35,781 bases of DNA. Origin: Chloroflexota bacterium. GTDB taxonomy: Bacteria > Chloroflexota > UBA11872. Both the position numbers and the translations under genes were made by a program. The stretch spans positions 1 through 35,781 of the forward strand of contig JAPPNP010000060.1 of NCBI GenBank assembly GCA_028873795.1, given 5' to 3'. Shown here one piece after another: positions 15,262-22,763 of the stretch. The notes beneath the pieces were generated by a model. It searched no databases. It was not told the origin of the DNA and saw nothing but the letters and a program-made list of their open reading frames with translations. Within the stretch, counting starts at the first letter, position 1, and each line of letters starts with the position of its first letter.

Positions 15262-16512
15262 ATGAGTGGCATGCGCCTAACCCGACTCGGCGACACCGGC
15301 TGGTCGGTGGTCGCCCTGTTTGCCGCGTTTGCCTTCGTCTCGTTCAGCACGGCCGTCATCGGGCCTGTGCTGGGCCAGCTCGACGACGAATTCGGGGTGA
15401 GCTACGCGTCGTTGGGATTGATCGCCGGCATGCAGGCGCTCGGCCGCGGCGTGGCCATGATTCCAGCCGGCCGCGTGGCCGATCGGTACCCGCCGCGCCT
15501 GCTGGTGAGCCTCGGCGGGGTGCTCATGGTCGTTGGCTCCCTTGCGTCGGCGGCCGCGCCCGTCTATCCGATCCTGGTGTTCGGCACGGCCGTGATCGGC
15601 GTCTCGATGGCCTTGATCTTCACCGCCGGGATGGCCCATCTGATCCGCAGCGCGCCGACCGGAGAGCGCGGGCGCACGATGGGCCGCGCCATGGCCGGTT
15701 GGGGCCTCGGTTCGCTGCTCGCCCCGCTGGCGGCCGGGGCCCTCGCCAGCGCCTTCGGTTGGCGGTCGGTGTTTGTTCTAGCGGCCGTGCTCAGCGTGGC
15801 CGTGGTGCCGCTCGGGTTGAGCATTCGGGGCGCCTTGCCTCACGCGCCGGACCTCTCGCCGTCAGAACCGCAGCGTCGCTGGGCGCTGGGTCTGACCCGG
15901 CGTCTGGTCCCCGTCGTGGTCGTGAGCGCGCTCATCTGGGGCAGCGGCAGCGCCATCATGCGCCTGATACTGCCCCTATATGGCAGCGAAGGCGCGCAAC
16001 TGACCCCGGCGCTCATCGGCGCCTGGCTCAGTGTCTTCGCCGCGGTCACGTTCGGCCTCATGCTCGTGAGCGGCACCATTCTCGATCGGCTCGGACGCCT
16101 GACGGTGCTGCTGCTGGCCGCGATTCCTGGATTGCTCGGCGGATTCGTCCTGCTGCTGCCCATCGGCCTGGTGCCGTTCGTCCTCTTTGGCCTGACCAAG
16201 GCCGGCATCGGCTTCTCGATGCCCTTGATACCCGTCCTCGTCGCCGACCGATCCCCGCCCGCGCACGTTGGACGCTCCATGGGAGTCGTCCAATTCCTGA
16301 CGGATATCGTGAACCTGACGCTGCCGCTGGCGCTCGGCGCCCTGCTCGACGTGAGTGGCTTCGGCGCCGTGGGCATCTTCTTCATCGTCGCGTTTGCCGC
16401 CGCCGCGATCATCGGTTCGCGGGTCATCGCCGCCACGCCGCGCCGGCCCGCGGCGCCCGAGGCCGGCGCGACCGCACCAGCCGCCGATCCCGCCTCGCCG
16501 CCGGTCGGCTGA
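15262..16512 (+). CDS. MFS transporter
   Basis: A 416-residue major facilitator permease with about twelve hydrophobic segments. The first cytoplasmic loop has the motif A pattern GRVADRYPPRLLVSLGG, and the second half repeats it as GTILDRLGRLTVLL. The central loop around residues 185-210 is hydrophilic (APDLSPSEPQRR), and the C-terminal tail is Ala/Pro-rich. The drug or metabolite carried cannot be told. I take the ATG at 15262; a second ATG nine bases on (15271) is equally possible, and neither has a clear Shine-Dalgarno site. It is about 190 nt from kamA on the same strand, so export of a lysine product is conceivable but unsupported. Confidence 0.85.
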   Translation: MSGMRLTRLGDTGWSVVALFAAFAFVSFSTAVIGPVLGQLDDEFGVSYASLGLIAGMQALGRGVAMIPAGRVADRYPPRLLVSLGGVLMVVGSLASAAAPVYPILVFGTAVIGVSMALIFTAGMAHLIRSAPTGERGRTMGRAMAGWGLGSLLAPLAAGALASAFGWRSVFVLAAVLSVAVVPLGLSIRGALPHAPDLSPSEPQRRWALGLTRRLVPVVVVSALIWGSGSAIMRLILPLYGSEGAQLTPALIGAWLSVFAAVTFGLMLVSGTILDRLGRLTVLLLAAIPGLLGGFVLLLPIGLVPFVLFGLTKAGIGFSMPLIPVLVADRSPPAHVGRSMGVVQFLTDIVNLTLPLALGALLDVSGFGAVGIFFIVAFAAAAIIGSRVIAATPRRPAAPEAGATAPAADPASPPVG

Positions 16513-16526
16513 CTGTCCGCTGACGG

Positions 16527-17120
16527 TTACGGAATCGCCGCCCCCGAAACGATCAACTCACCGTCATCCAGCACGAGCGATTCGATGCGCATGGGAATGC
16601 GTGGCAATCCCGCGTCGACCGTTCGGGTGACCAACTCCAGCAGGGCGGTGGTGATAAAGCCCGGCGCGTGAATGTCGCCCACCTGCATGCGCCGGATCGC
16701 GACGCGGCGCTCGCTCTGCTCGATTGCCAGCTCCAGATCGAGCCGGAAGTCGAAATTCAATCCGAGCGACATCACTTCGCCCGTGAGCACGATCACGTCG
16801 GGGCCGAACCACACCTCCAGCCGGTCGATCGATCCCCACCAGTCGGACTGTCGCCCCCAGTCGGAGATCAGCGAGGTGATCTCGGCGTCCGAAAAGATGA
16901 TCTGCACCGGCTGCGACTCGCCGCTGGCGCGCGCTCGCGCGCTCACCACCCCGAACTGCGCGACCTTGTCCAACGCCGAATCGGCGATCTCCGCCGACAC
17001 CACGACCTCCGACAGATCGCCGCGGTCCACGCGGCCGATCGCGGCAAAGAACCCGACCACGATCACCAGCGCCGCGAACGCCACGATCAGCCACAAGATG
17101 AAGACCATCAGCCGGCGCAT
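16527..17120 (-). CDS. membrane-anchored protein of unknown function
   Basis: A 197-residue protein with one N-terminal membrane helix (about residues 4-28, LMVFILWLIVAFAALVIVVG) and the rest probably outside the membrane. The soluble part alternates strands: VSARARASGESQPVQIIFSD, then EITSLISDWG, VIVLTGEVMSLGLNFDFRLD and VAIRRMQVGDIHAPGF. This is like small lipid-binding or YpmS/LmeA-type domains, in which a long beta sheet wraps an alpha helix. That likeness is an impression, not a match. It converges with the MFS gene, with 14 nt between the stops. Confidence 0.65.
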   Translation of the reverse strand: MRRLMVFILWLIVAFAALVIVVGFFAAIGRVDRGDLSEVVVSAEIADSALDKVAQFGVVSARARASGESQPVQIIFSDAEITSLISDWGRQSDWWGSIDRLEVWFGPDVIVLTGEVMSLGLNFDFRLDLELAIEQSERRVAIRRMQVGDIHAPGFITTALLELVTRTVDAGLPRIPMRIESLVLDDGELIVSGAAIP

Positions 17121-17246
17121 CTAGGCGTCGCTCCAATGGGAGACCCTTGCGCAACCCCTCCAGGGAAGATTGAAGACCAGGTCCGATCTCCTCTCCCTGG
17201 TAGGGATGTGCTCCTTCCCCTTAGCAGAGACCCTTGCGTAACCCTT

Positions 17247-17300
17247 CGTCATTCCCGCGAAGAGCCTGCCCCGTACTTGATACGGGGCGGGAATCCACCC
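17247..17300 (+). repeat. family A repeat, filled form with inner hairpin
   Basis: Outer arms ATTCCCGC (17251-17258) and GCGGGAAT (17287-17294) are split by the 24-nt module at 17262-17285, which itself pairs CCCCGTA with TACGGGG. Flanks on both sides match the empty copy at 21423. Confidence 0.9.
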
Positions 17301-17652
17301 CTCATTGAACGTGGGGGCGGAATGAATGCACCCGGTAATCCCCAAGCCCAGCTGGACCCTGCAGAGGTCTCTGGCAGGGGGAGGGTTGGGGTGGGCGTCA
17401 CCCGAGGCCTGGGCGTGGGATGTCGACCACCTGTGCCCCGGTTGCCAGTGGCGGGCCCGTCGCGCCCCGCCGCGGCGCGTAACCCTCCCGCCGCCGCTCG
17501 CCTGGAACCCCAATTCCCGTCGGCCTCGCCGCATCAGTCTCGCAATTCGGCTGGAAGTCGCCCCGTCACTATCGTAAGTATTGGTTGCCGAGGCGTTGAG
17601 AGCCGCGGCCGGACGAGCCCCAATGGCAGCGGCTGGTCCGGCGCCGCGACGG

Positions 17653-17658
17653 TATGCT
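17653..17658 (+). promoter_or_regulatory. possible -10 box of the methyltransferase gene
   Basis: TATGCT in an otherwise GC-rich stretch, about 60 nt upstream of the ATG at 17720. No clear -35 element is visible. Confidence 0.25.
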
Positions 17659-17719
17659 GCCGGGCGGACTAGCGCGGACTCCGCCGAGCTGCGCCAGGCT
17701 CACTGCGAAAGGGACGCCC

Positions 17720-18628
17720 ATGGTCGATCGCTCGGATGTCCGGGCCCCCGTGCGCCGCCTTGAGGACGGCGTGCTCCTATTCGACGGCGCCATGGGCTCG
17801 AACCTCAACGAGTACGAGGACCTCGATCGGGAAGCGCCCGAAGAAGACACGCTGCGCTACCCCGACCACGTCGCCAAGGTCTACGCCGGCTATGTGGCCG
17901 CCGGCGCCGACGTCATCTCGACCAACACCTTCGGCGGCAACTTGATCCGTCTTAAACGGGCCGGGCTGTTGGATCAGGCCGAATCACTCAATCGGCGCGC
18001 CGCCGAGATGGCGCGCGAGGCGGCGGGCGACAAGGCCTGGGTGGCGGGCGACATCGGCCAGAGCGGGGACTTTCTGGAACCCCTGGGCGAGATCACGCCC
18101 GACGAGATGTACGAGGCCTTCGCCGTCCAGGCCGAGCACCTCAAGGCCGGCGGCGCCGACCTGCTGCTGTGCGAGACCTTCAGCGATATCCAGGAAGTGC
18201 AAATCGCCATCCGGGCCGCCAAGGAAACCGGCCTGCCGGTATTCGCCACCATGACCTACGACATCAACCTGCACACCATGATGGGCGTCCCGCCGGCCGA
18301 TGGTCTCCGGGCCTGCGAGGAAGCCGGTGCCGACGTAGTCGGCTGCAACTGCGGCAACGGCCCCGAAGAGATGACGCAGGTTCTGCAGCAGATGGTGGAC
18401 GCCGGGCCGACGCGCCCGCTCATGGCGCAGTCGAATGCCGGCGTCCCCGAGCTCATCGCCGGCAAGGTCTGCTACACCTACCCGCCGGAGCGCATGGTCG
18501 ACTTCGCCGCGCAGTGGATCGACCTCGGCGTCCGCGTCGTCGGATCGTGCTGCGGCAGCACCAACCACACCACCACCCTGCTGCGCGAGATGATCGACGG
18601 GCGAAACCACGCGCCGAATGGGGCCTAG
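17720..18628 (+). CDS. homocysteine S-methyltransferase family protein
   Basis: A 302-residue protein equal to the homocysteine-binding TIM barrel found at the N-terminus of B12-dependent methionine synthase and in betaine-homocysteine methyltransferases. The zinc ligands that activate the thiol are all present: Cys211 in GCNCGNGPEEM and Cys277-Cys278 in GSCCGSTNHT. The opening FDGAMGSNL (21-29) and DVISTNTFGGN (64-74) are family blocks. The methyl donor is unknown, and no corrinoid or methyltetrahydrofolate domain is attached or adjacent. The start is the ATG at 17720, with AAAGGGA six bases upstream; the frame stays open to an earlier ATG at 17654, but that extension is not family-like. Confidence 0.88.
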   Translation: MVDRSDVRAPVRRLEDGVLLFDGAMGSNLNEYEDLDREAPEEDTLRYPDHVAKVYAGYVAAGADVISTNTFGGNLIRLKRAGLLDQAESLNRRAAEMAREAAGDKAWVAGDIGQSGDFLEPLGEITPDEMYEAFAVQAEHLKAGGADLLLCETFSDIQEVQIAIRAAKETGLPVFATMTYDINLHTMMGVPPADGLRACEEAGADVVGCNCGNGPEEMTQVLQQMVDAGPTRPLMAQSNAGVPELIAGKVCYTYPPERMVDFAAQWIDLGVRVVGSCCGSTNHTTTLLREMIDGRNHAPNGA

Positions 18629-18655
18629 TCTCCCTCTAGCCGCGCGCGCCGCCGT

Positions 18656-19402
18656 TCAGCAGCCCCTTGGGCGCTCGTTGACGAATGGAATCAGGCGCCT
18701 GATCAGGTTGTCGCGAAACTCCACGGTGATTTGCAGCCCGTTCACTAGCCCGAGGACGGCGTAAACGGCTTCACCGGGCGAGTCCCTGAAGCGATCGTCG
18801 GTGTACCCCGCGGTAAACGCGTCGAGCAGCCTGAACTGAGTTTCCCCGGCCAGCAGCGCCAGGCCGCGCAGCAGCCTGAACTGGTGGGCGAACAACGCCG
18901 GCCCCCCGTAGCTGCGCGGCGCCAAGGCGGGCGACAGGCGCAGCGCGTCATTCACCGCGCCGCTGGCCGCCATCAGGCGCACCGGATCGACCTGCCCCCG
19001 CCGCGCGCCGTCCGCCAGTAGGGCCAAGTGTCCGATCGCCGGGTCGAGGGCGAAGATTGCGTCGTCGACGCTCGTCAGAAACTGCAGCAGCTCGTACGAG
19101 GCGGCATGGTGTCCGAAAAAAGGGCACGTGCGCGCGAGCCGCATGGGCTCCGCCTCGACGATCGGGAATCCCACGGAGGATCGGCTCTCCACCGGAGCGG
19201 CCAGCGCCTCGGCGGAAATCGGCGGCGTCGCGGCGGCATCGGGCAGCGTCGCCTCGGTTGGCGACGGGCTGGCAGCTTGGGCCGCCGCGTTCGTCGCCTC
19301 GCTCCCCCGGCCCGCCACGAACGTGAGGACCACCACGGCTGTCATCGCCGCGAGGGCCACGGCTAGGGCGCCAATGCTGAGGATCCTGGAGCGTCCGCTC
19401 AT
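18656..19402 (-). CDS. membrane-anchored protein of unknown function
   Basis: A 248-residue protein starting MSGRSRILSIGALAVALAAM, a single N-terminal membrane helix (about 8-30) that could be an uncleaved signal anchor. A low-complexity Ala/Pro/Ser/Thr linker (about 33-75) follows, typical of proteins that reach across the cell envelope. The remaining 170 residues are helical (ASYELLQFLTSVDDAIFALD, AHQFRLLRGLALLAGE) with no motif that I know. A single cysteine is in RTCPFF and one is the last residue. An ATG eight codons earlier (19426) is possible. It converges with the methyltransferase gene and lies downstream of the gamma-glutamyltransferase gene on the same strand. Confidence 0.6.
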   Translation of the reverse strand: MSGRSRILSIGALAVALAAMTAVVVLTFVAGRGSEATNAAAQAASPSPTEATLPDAAATPPISAEALAAPVESRSSVGFPIVEAEPMRLARTCPFFGHHAASYELLQFLTSVDDAIFALDPAIGHLALLADGARRGQVDPVRLMAASGAVNDALRLSPALAPRSYGGPALFAHQFRLLRGLALLAGETQFRLLDAFTAGYTDDRFRDSPGEAVYAVLGLVNGLQITVEFRDNLIRRLIPFVNERPRGC

Positions 19403-19558
19403 GTCGCCGCACTCGGTGTCGTGCAACCGCCGCCGCCGCGTTCGAGCATGTCCGGAGACGACCTATCGGCGTGGGCGATCGGAGAATTCGTCAATGGCAA
19501 CACGCCACCAGCAGCCCATTTGGGCGATTGCCCCGCCGGAAGTATAGGGGCAGCGTGC

Positions 19559-21148
19559 CTACAGCCCGGCGGCGTATCCGTCCCGGCGCGGATCGGCCCC
19601 GCCGGTCAGCACACCCGTTGATGGGTCGCGAGCGACGCCCTGCATTCCCCCGACGTAGTTGGTGAATGCATCCAGCACCTTCACGTCGTGCCCACGACGG
19701 CCCAGCTCCTCGATCGTCTCCGGCCCGATCCGCGATTCGATACGCAGCGCCGTCCCATCGTCCAGGACCCCGCGAGGGTCCTCGATGGCCTGCTGCACGC
19801 CCAATCCGTAGTCGGCCCACTTCACAAACACCTGGGTCTGCGTTTGGCAAATGCCGTGGCCGCCCGGCGTGCCCAGCGCGAGCACCGGCTCGCCGTCGCG
19901 GGTCGTCACGCTCGGGGCGATCGGCAGCGACAACGGCGCGCCGGGGGACATGTAGTTCGGGCTGTCGGGATGCAACTCGCCCCAGTTCAGGAAGTTGTTG
20001 AGCACCACGCCCGTCCCCGGTACCGCGATGCCCGCGCCGAACGGCGACCCGAGGCTCTGCGTCACGCAGATGAGGTTGCCGTCCGCATCACCTACCGAGA
20101 GCGACGTCGTGTGCTCGCGCGACCCGCGGATACCCGACGTCGGCTCGCCGTAGAGCTCGGTCCGGGCGCAGATCGGCTCGCCCGACGCCAAGCGCTCGCG
20201 CAGCGCCGCCACCTCGGCCTCGCCGAGCATCTCGTCGATCCTTTCGCGCGAGGCGTTGGCGTTCAAAATCCGCTGCTCGGCGGCCAGCCGGATGGCCCGC
20301 AATACCACGTCGAGCTGCTCGATGCCGTTTCGCGGCAGCGCGGCGATATCGGTGCCCGCGATGATCCGCAGCGACTGCAACATCTGAAAACCCTCGGACT
20401 GCGGCGGCGGCGTGTGCACCCGCAGTCCGCGGTAGCTCGTCGCCACCGGCTCGTCCCAGCGCGGCTGCACCGCGGCCAGGTCATCCAGCGAGACGCTGCC
20501 CCCAAGGGCTCCCAATCGGTCCACCAGCTTTCGTGCGAGCTGCCCGCGGTGCAAGTCGTCCGGCCCGTCGGTCACCGCCGTCTCCAGCGTGTCCGCGAGA
20601 TCGGGCTGCCGCAGCACCCAGCCTGGCGCCGGGGCCTCGCCGTTGTCGGTGTAGATCGCCGACCAGGCCTCGTCCCCCGCACACACCTCCATCGACTCGT
20701 CGATGACGTAGGCGTTGAAATCCGTGATCGGATACCCGTTCCGCGCCAAATCGATCGCCGGCGCAAAGACCTCGCCGCGCGGGCGCCGTCCGTACTCGGC
20801 CAGCAATTCGCACCACCCGGCCAGGTTTCCGGGGGTTCCGACGCTGTGCGGTCCCCGCTTCAAGTCTGCGCGTGCCTTGGTGGTGGCGTCGTAGGTGCCG
20901 GGAACCGGCGGAATGAAGTCCAGCGTGCGAATCCGGCCCTCGCTCGCGACGTACAACGTGGCGACGCCCATGCCGGCCACGCCCGACATATAGGGCTCCA
21001 CAACGTTGAGCGCGGCCGTCGTGGCAACCGCGGCGTCGACGGCATTGCCGCCGGCCAGCAGCAGCCGCAGTCCGGCTTGCGTGGCCAAGGGGTGGGCGCT
21101 CGACACCACGCCCCGAATCGACGCGATCAGCGGGCGATGTCCGTGCAT
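19559..21148 (-). CDS. gamma-glutamyltransferase (Ntn-hydrolase) family protein
   Basis: A 529-residue gamma-glutamyltranspeptidase-type protein made as one chain that cuts itself before a threonine to become active. The nucleophile is Thr347 in SREHTTSLSVGDADGN; the usual histidine two positions later is serine. The early block SSAHPLATQAG then LLAGGNAVDAAVAT (about 16-44) and the late GTPGGHGICQ (about 431-440), with its glycine pair lining the gamma-glutamyl site, are standard. There is no signal peptide, unlike periplasmic E. coli Ggt, so it may work in the cytoplasm on glutathione-like or other gamma-glutamyl amides or a cephalosporin-type amide. An AGGGGA lies upstream of the ATG at 21148; an earlier ATG at 21178 is possible. 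Confidence 0.88.
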   Translation of the reverse strand: MHGHRPLIASIRGVVSSAHPLATQAGLRLLLAGGNAVDAAVATTAALNVVEPYMSGVAGMGVATLYVASEGRIRTLDFIPPVPGTYDATTKARADLKRGPHSVGTPGNLAGWCELLAEYGRRPRGEVFAPAIDLARNGYPITDFNAYVIDESMEVCAGDEAWSAIYTDNGEAPAPGWVLRQPDLADTLETAVTDGPDDLHRGQLARKLVDRLGALGGSVSLDDLAAVQPRWDEPVATSYRGLRVHTPPPQSEGFQMLQSLRIIAGTDIAALPRNGIEQLDVVLRAIRLAAEQRILNANASRERIDEMLGEAEVAALRERLASGEPICARTELYGEPTSGIRGSREHTTSLSVGDADGNLICVTQSLGSPFGAGIAVPGTGVVLNNFLNWGELHPDSPNYMSPGAPLSLPIAPSVTTRDGEPVLALGTPGGHGICQTQTQVFVKWADYGLGVQQAIEDPRGVLDDGTALRIESRIGPETIEELGRRGHDVKVLDAFTNYVGGMQGVARDPSTGVLTGGADPRRDGYAAGL

Positions 21149-21234
21149 GCGATCCCCTGCGGCCGTCGGGCGGCGCATTGTGTCACACGCCGGATTTCAG
21201 GCCGTCAGGCAGCCAGTCCTCATTCCCGCCGTCC

Positions 21235-21262
21235 GTCATTCCGGCGGAAGCCGGAATCCAGC
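21235..21262 (+). repeat. family A palindromic repeat, empty form
   Basis: Arms ATTCCGGC and GCCGGAAT around GGAA. A half copy (CATTCCCGCC) lies just before it at 21221-21230. Confidence 0.85.
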
Positions 21263-21313
21263 CCGACCGAATCCCGACACCCGCCCGTCGCGTGGTACTT
21301 CGCCGAACGAGTC

Positions 21314-21342
21314 TTCATTCGAGCGAAGCGAGAAACCTAAAG
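21314..21342 (+). repeat. family B repeat, diverged
   Basis: TTCATTCGAGCGAAGCGAG then AAACCTAAAG. Forward orientation, with several changes from consensus. Confidence 0.6.
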
Positions 21343-21422
21343 AGCCGGCAATTGGGCGCATCCCCGCAGGCGCCGCGCACGTCCGGTGCCCTCTCCAACA
21401 GGAGGCGTGTGCGTAACCCTTC

Positions 21423-21450
21423 GTCATTCCCGCGAAGGCGGGAATCCACC
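21423..21450 (+). repeat. family A repeat, empty form matching the filled copy at 17247
   Basis: ATTCCCGCGAAGGCGGGAAT with no insert. The left flank GCGTAACCCTTCGTC and right flank CCACCCCTCATTGAAC are the same as around the filled copy at 17247-17300. Confidence 0.9.
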
Positions 21451-21563
21451 CCTCATTGAACCTGGAGGCGGAAAGGAGGCGCTCGGTCGTCCCCAAGCTC
21501 GGCCGAATTCTGCGAACGTCTCCACAGGGAGAGGGCCGAGGTGAGGGAACAACGCCACCGCGC

Positions 21564-21613
21564 CATTCCCGCGAAAAGACTGCCCCATACTCGATACGCG
21601 GCGGGAATCCACC
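21564..21613 (+). repeat. family A repeat, filled form, diverged module
   Basis: Outer arms ATTCCCGC and GCGGGAAT. The inner module at 21576-21599 has several changes and a weakened stem (CCCCATA/TACGCGG). Confidence 0.75.
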
Positions 21614-21647
21614 CTCGGCTACCCACGAGGCGCGCTAAGCCCGGCGG

Positions 21648-21672
21648 TAGGGGCGGGCCTCAGACCCGCCCG
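21648..21672 (+). repeat. family D palindrome
   Basis: TAGGGGCGGGCCTCAGACCC then GCCCG. One arm base differs from the copies at 6489 and 32851. Confidence 0.8.
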
Positions 21673-21727
21673 TTCGACACCAGGCAGTCGACCTGGAAAG
21701 CCGGCAATCCCCACCCCGACCACGCGC

Positions 21728-22459
21728 TCAATACGACTCGGCGATGGCCTCCAGGCCTTCCCGGTCCAGGATCTCGATGCGCTTGCGCCCAATGGCGATC
21801 AGCCCGTCCGCCTTCAGCTCATTCAGCGCTTGGGTGGCCGTCTCGCGCGACGTGCCGACGCGCTCGGCCAGGTCGTTGTGCGTCAGCCCCAGCATTTGCC
21901 GGTCGTCTTGACCCGCGTGGCGCAGGATGAAGGTGGCCAGGCGGGCGGACAGCGACTTGAGCGCCAGGTCCTCGAGCTGTGTCTCCGCCTCGCTCAATCG
22001 CTGCGAGAGCGCCTGCATCATCCGCACCGCAACCGTCGGATACCGCTGCATGAGTTGTTCGATGTCGTAGCGGCTCATCGCGCAGAGCACGGAGCTTTCG
22101 GTGGTCTCGGCAAACGACCCGTACATGGACTGGCCCAGGAAGGCCATCTCGCCGAAGAACGTTCCAGGCTCGACGTTGGACACGACAAACCGCTTGCCCT
22201 CGGGCGAGATGCGGTAGACCTGCACCCCGCCGGACTTGAGAATGAACAATCCTTCACCAGTCTCGTCGGGCTGGAAGACGATGCGCCCCTTCGGGACGGT
22301 CGTCATGCGAAAGATCTGGTGGACGTCGTTGAGCTGCTGCTCCGACAGGTCACGGAAAATGTCGATGGCCGAGAGGTATTGGCGCTTTCGCTCAGCGACG
22401 CTCCGGACTGCCGCCCGCCCCAGCGAGCGACGCATGGCCGGCTGGGACTCGATTCCCAT
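21728..22459 (-). CDS. Crp/Fnr-family transcription regulator
   Basis: A 243-residue regulator: cyclic-nucleotide-type barrel (about 33-150; GEGLFILKSGGVQVY and FFGEMAFLGQ), a long dimer helix (about 145-180) and a winged helix-turn-helix (LTHNDLAERVGTSRETATQA, about 192-211). In Crp the phosphate of cAMP is held by an Arg-Ser/Thr pair before the last barrel strands; here the matching place reads YGSFAETT, with no arginine, so cAMP binding is doubtful. There is no Fnr cysteine cluster. The ATG follows a purine-rich AAAGAGA and lies 68 nt inside the end of the thioredoxin-fold gene, so translation is probably coupled. Confidence 0.9.
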   Translation of the reverse strand: MGIESQPAMRRSLGRAAVRSVAERKRQYLSAIDIFRDLSEQQLNDVHQIFRMTTVPKGRIVFQPDETGEGLFILKSGGVQVYRISPEGKRFVVSNVEPGTFFGEMAFLGQSMYGSFAETTESSVLCAMSRYDIEQLMQRYPTVAVRMMQALSQRLSEAETQLEDLALKSLSARLATFILRHAGQDDRQMLGLTHNDLAERVGTSRETATQALNELKADGLIAIGRKRIEILDREGLEAIAESY

Positions 22460-22715
22460 GCGATGTCTCTTTCTTCAGACGCAACAGCAGGTCGCCGCAC
22501 CAGGCCGGGCTCGGATTGCCCAAGTGAACCAAACGACCGTCCAGCACGTATGTTGGCACAGCGACGACCGACGCCGGAACGGACGTGGGCTCGGTGTCGA
22601 TGTCGACGATGCGGACGGCAAGGTCGGGCGCGGCGCGCGCCACGTCGTTGGCGATGCGCCACGCCGCCGCGCTTGCGGCGCACTCGGCGGCGACGAAGAC
22701 TTCCAACGATCGCAT
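22392..22715 (-). CDS. small thioredoxin/glutaredoxin-fold protein
   Basis: A 107-residue protein whose first 80 residues follow the thioredoxin pattern: strand LEVFVAAEC, helix SAAAWRIANDVARAA, strand LAVRIVDID, the cis-proline VPTYVLDG (Pro54) and a final helix. The active site has one cysteine (CAAS, Cys12) where a dithiol enzyme would have CxxC, so it is monothiol-like; another cysteine is at 73. The C-terminal tail (after about residue 82) is translated from DNA shared with the Crp gene start and is probably not folded. It sits between ribF and the Crp/Fnr gene on the same strand, suggesting a redox-linked pair, which is inference. Confidence 0.7.
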   Translation of the reverse strand: MRSLEVFVAAECAASAAAWRIANDVARAAPDLAVRIVDIDTEPTSVPASVVAVPTYVLDGRLVHLGNPSPAWCGDLLLRLKKETSHGNRVPAGHASLAGAGGSPERR

Positions 22716-22763
22716 CGGAATCGACGGACAGCGTGATACGCGGGCCTCGGCGGCGGCAGTGAG

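Larger units (their letters stand above)
17121..17719. other. 599-nt gap with repeats
   Basis: Holds one filled family A repeat (17247-17300), degenerate family C pieces near 17185-17225 and 17375-17400, and a short direct repeat GAGACCCTTGCG(C/T)AACCC at 17141 and 17227. The section 17400-17580 shows no gene that I can support. Confidence 0.6.
21149..21727. other. 579-nt gap with repeats
   Basis: Holds two empty and one filled family A copies, a diverged family B copy, a family D palindrome and degenerate family C pieces near 21386 and 21521. No gene is supported. The stretch 21408-21540 resembles 17229-17395 beyond the palindrome itself. Confidence 0.6.
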
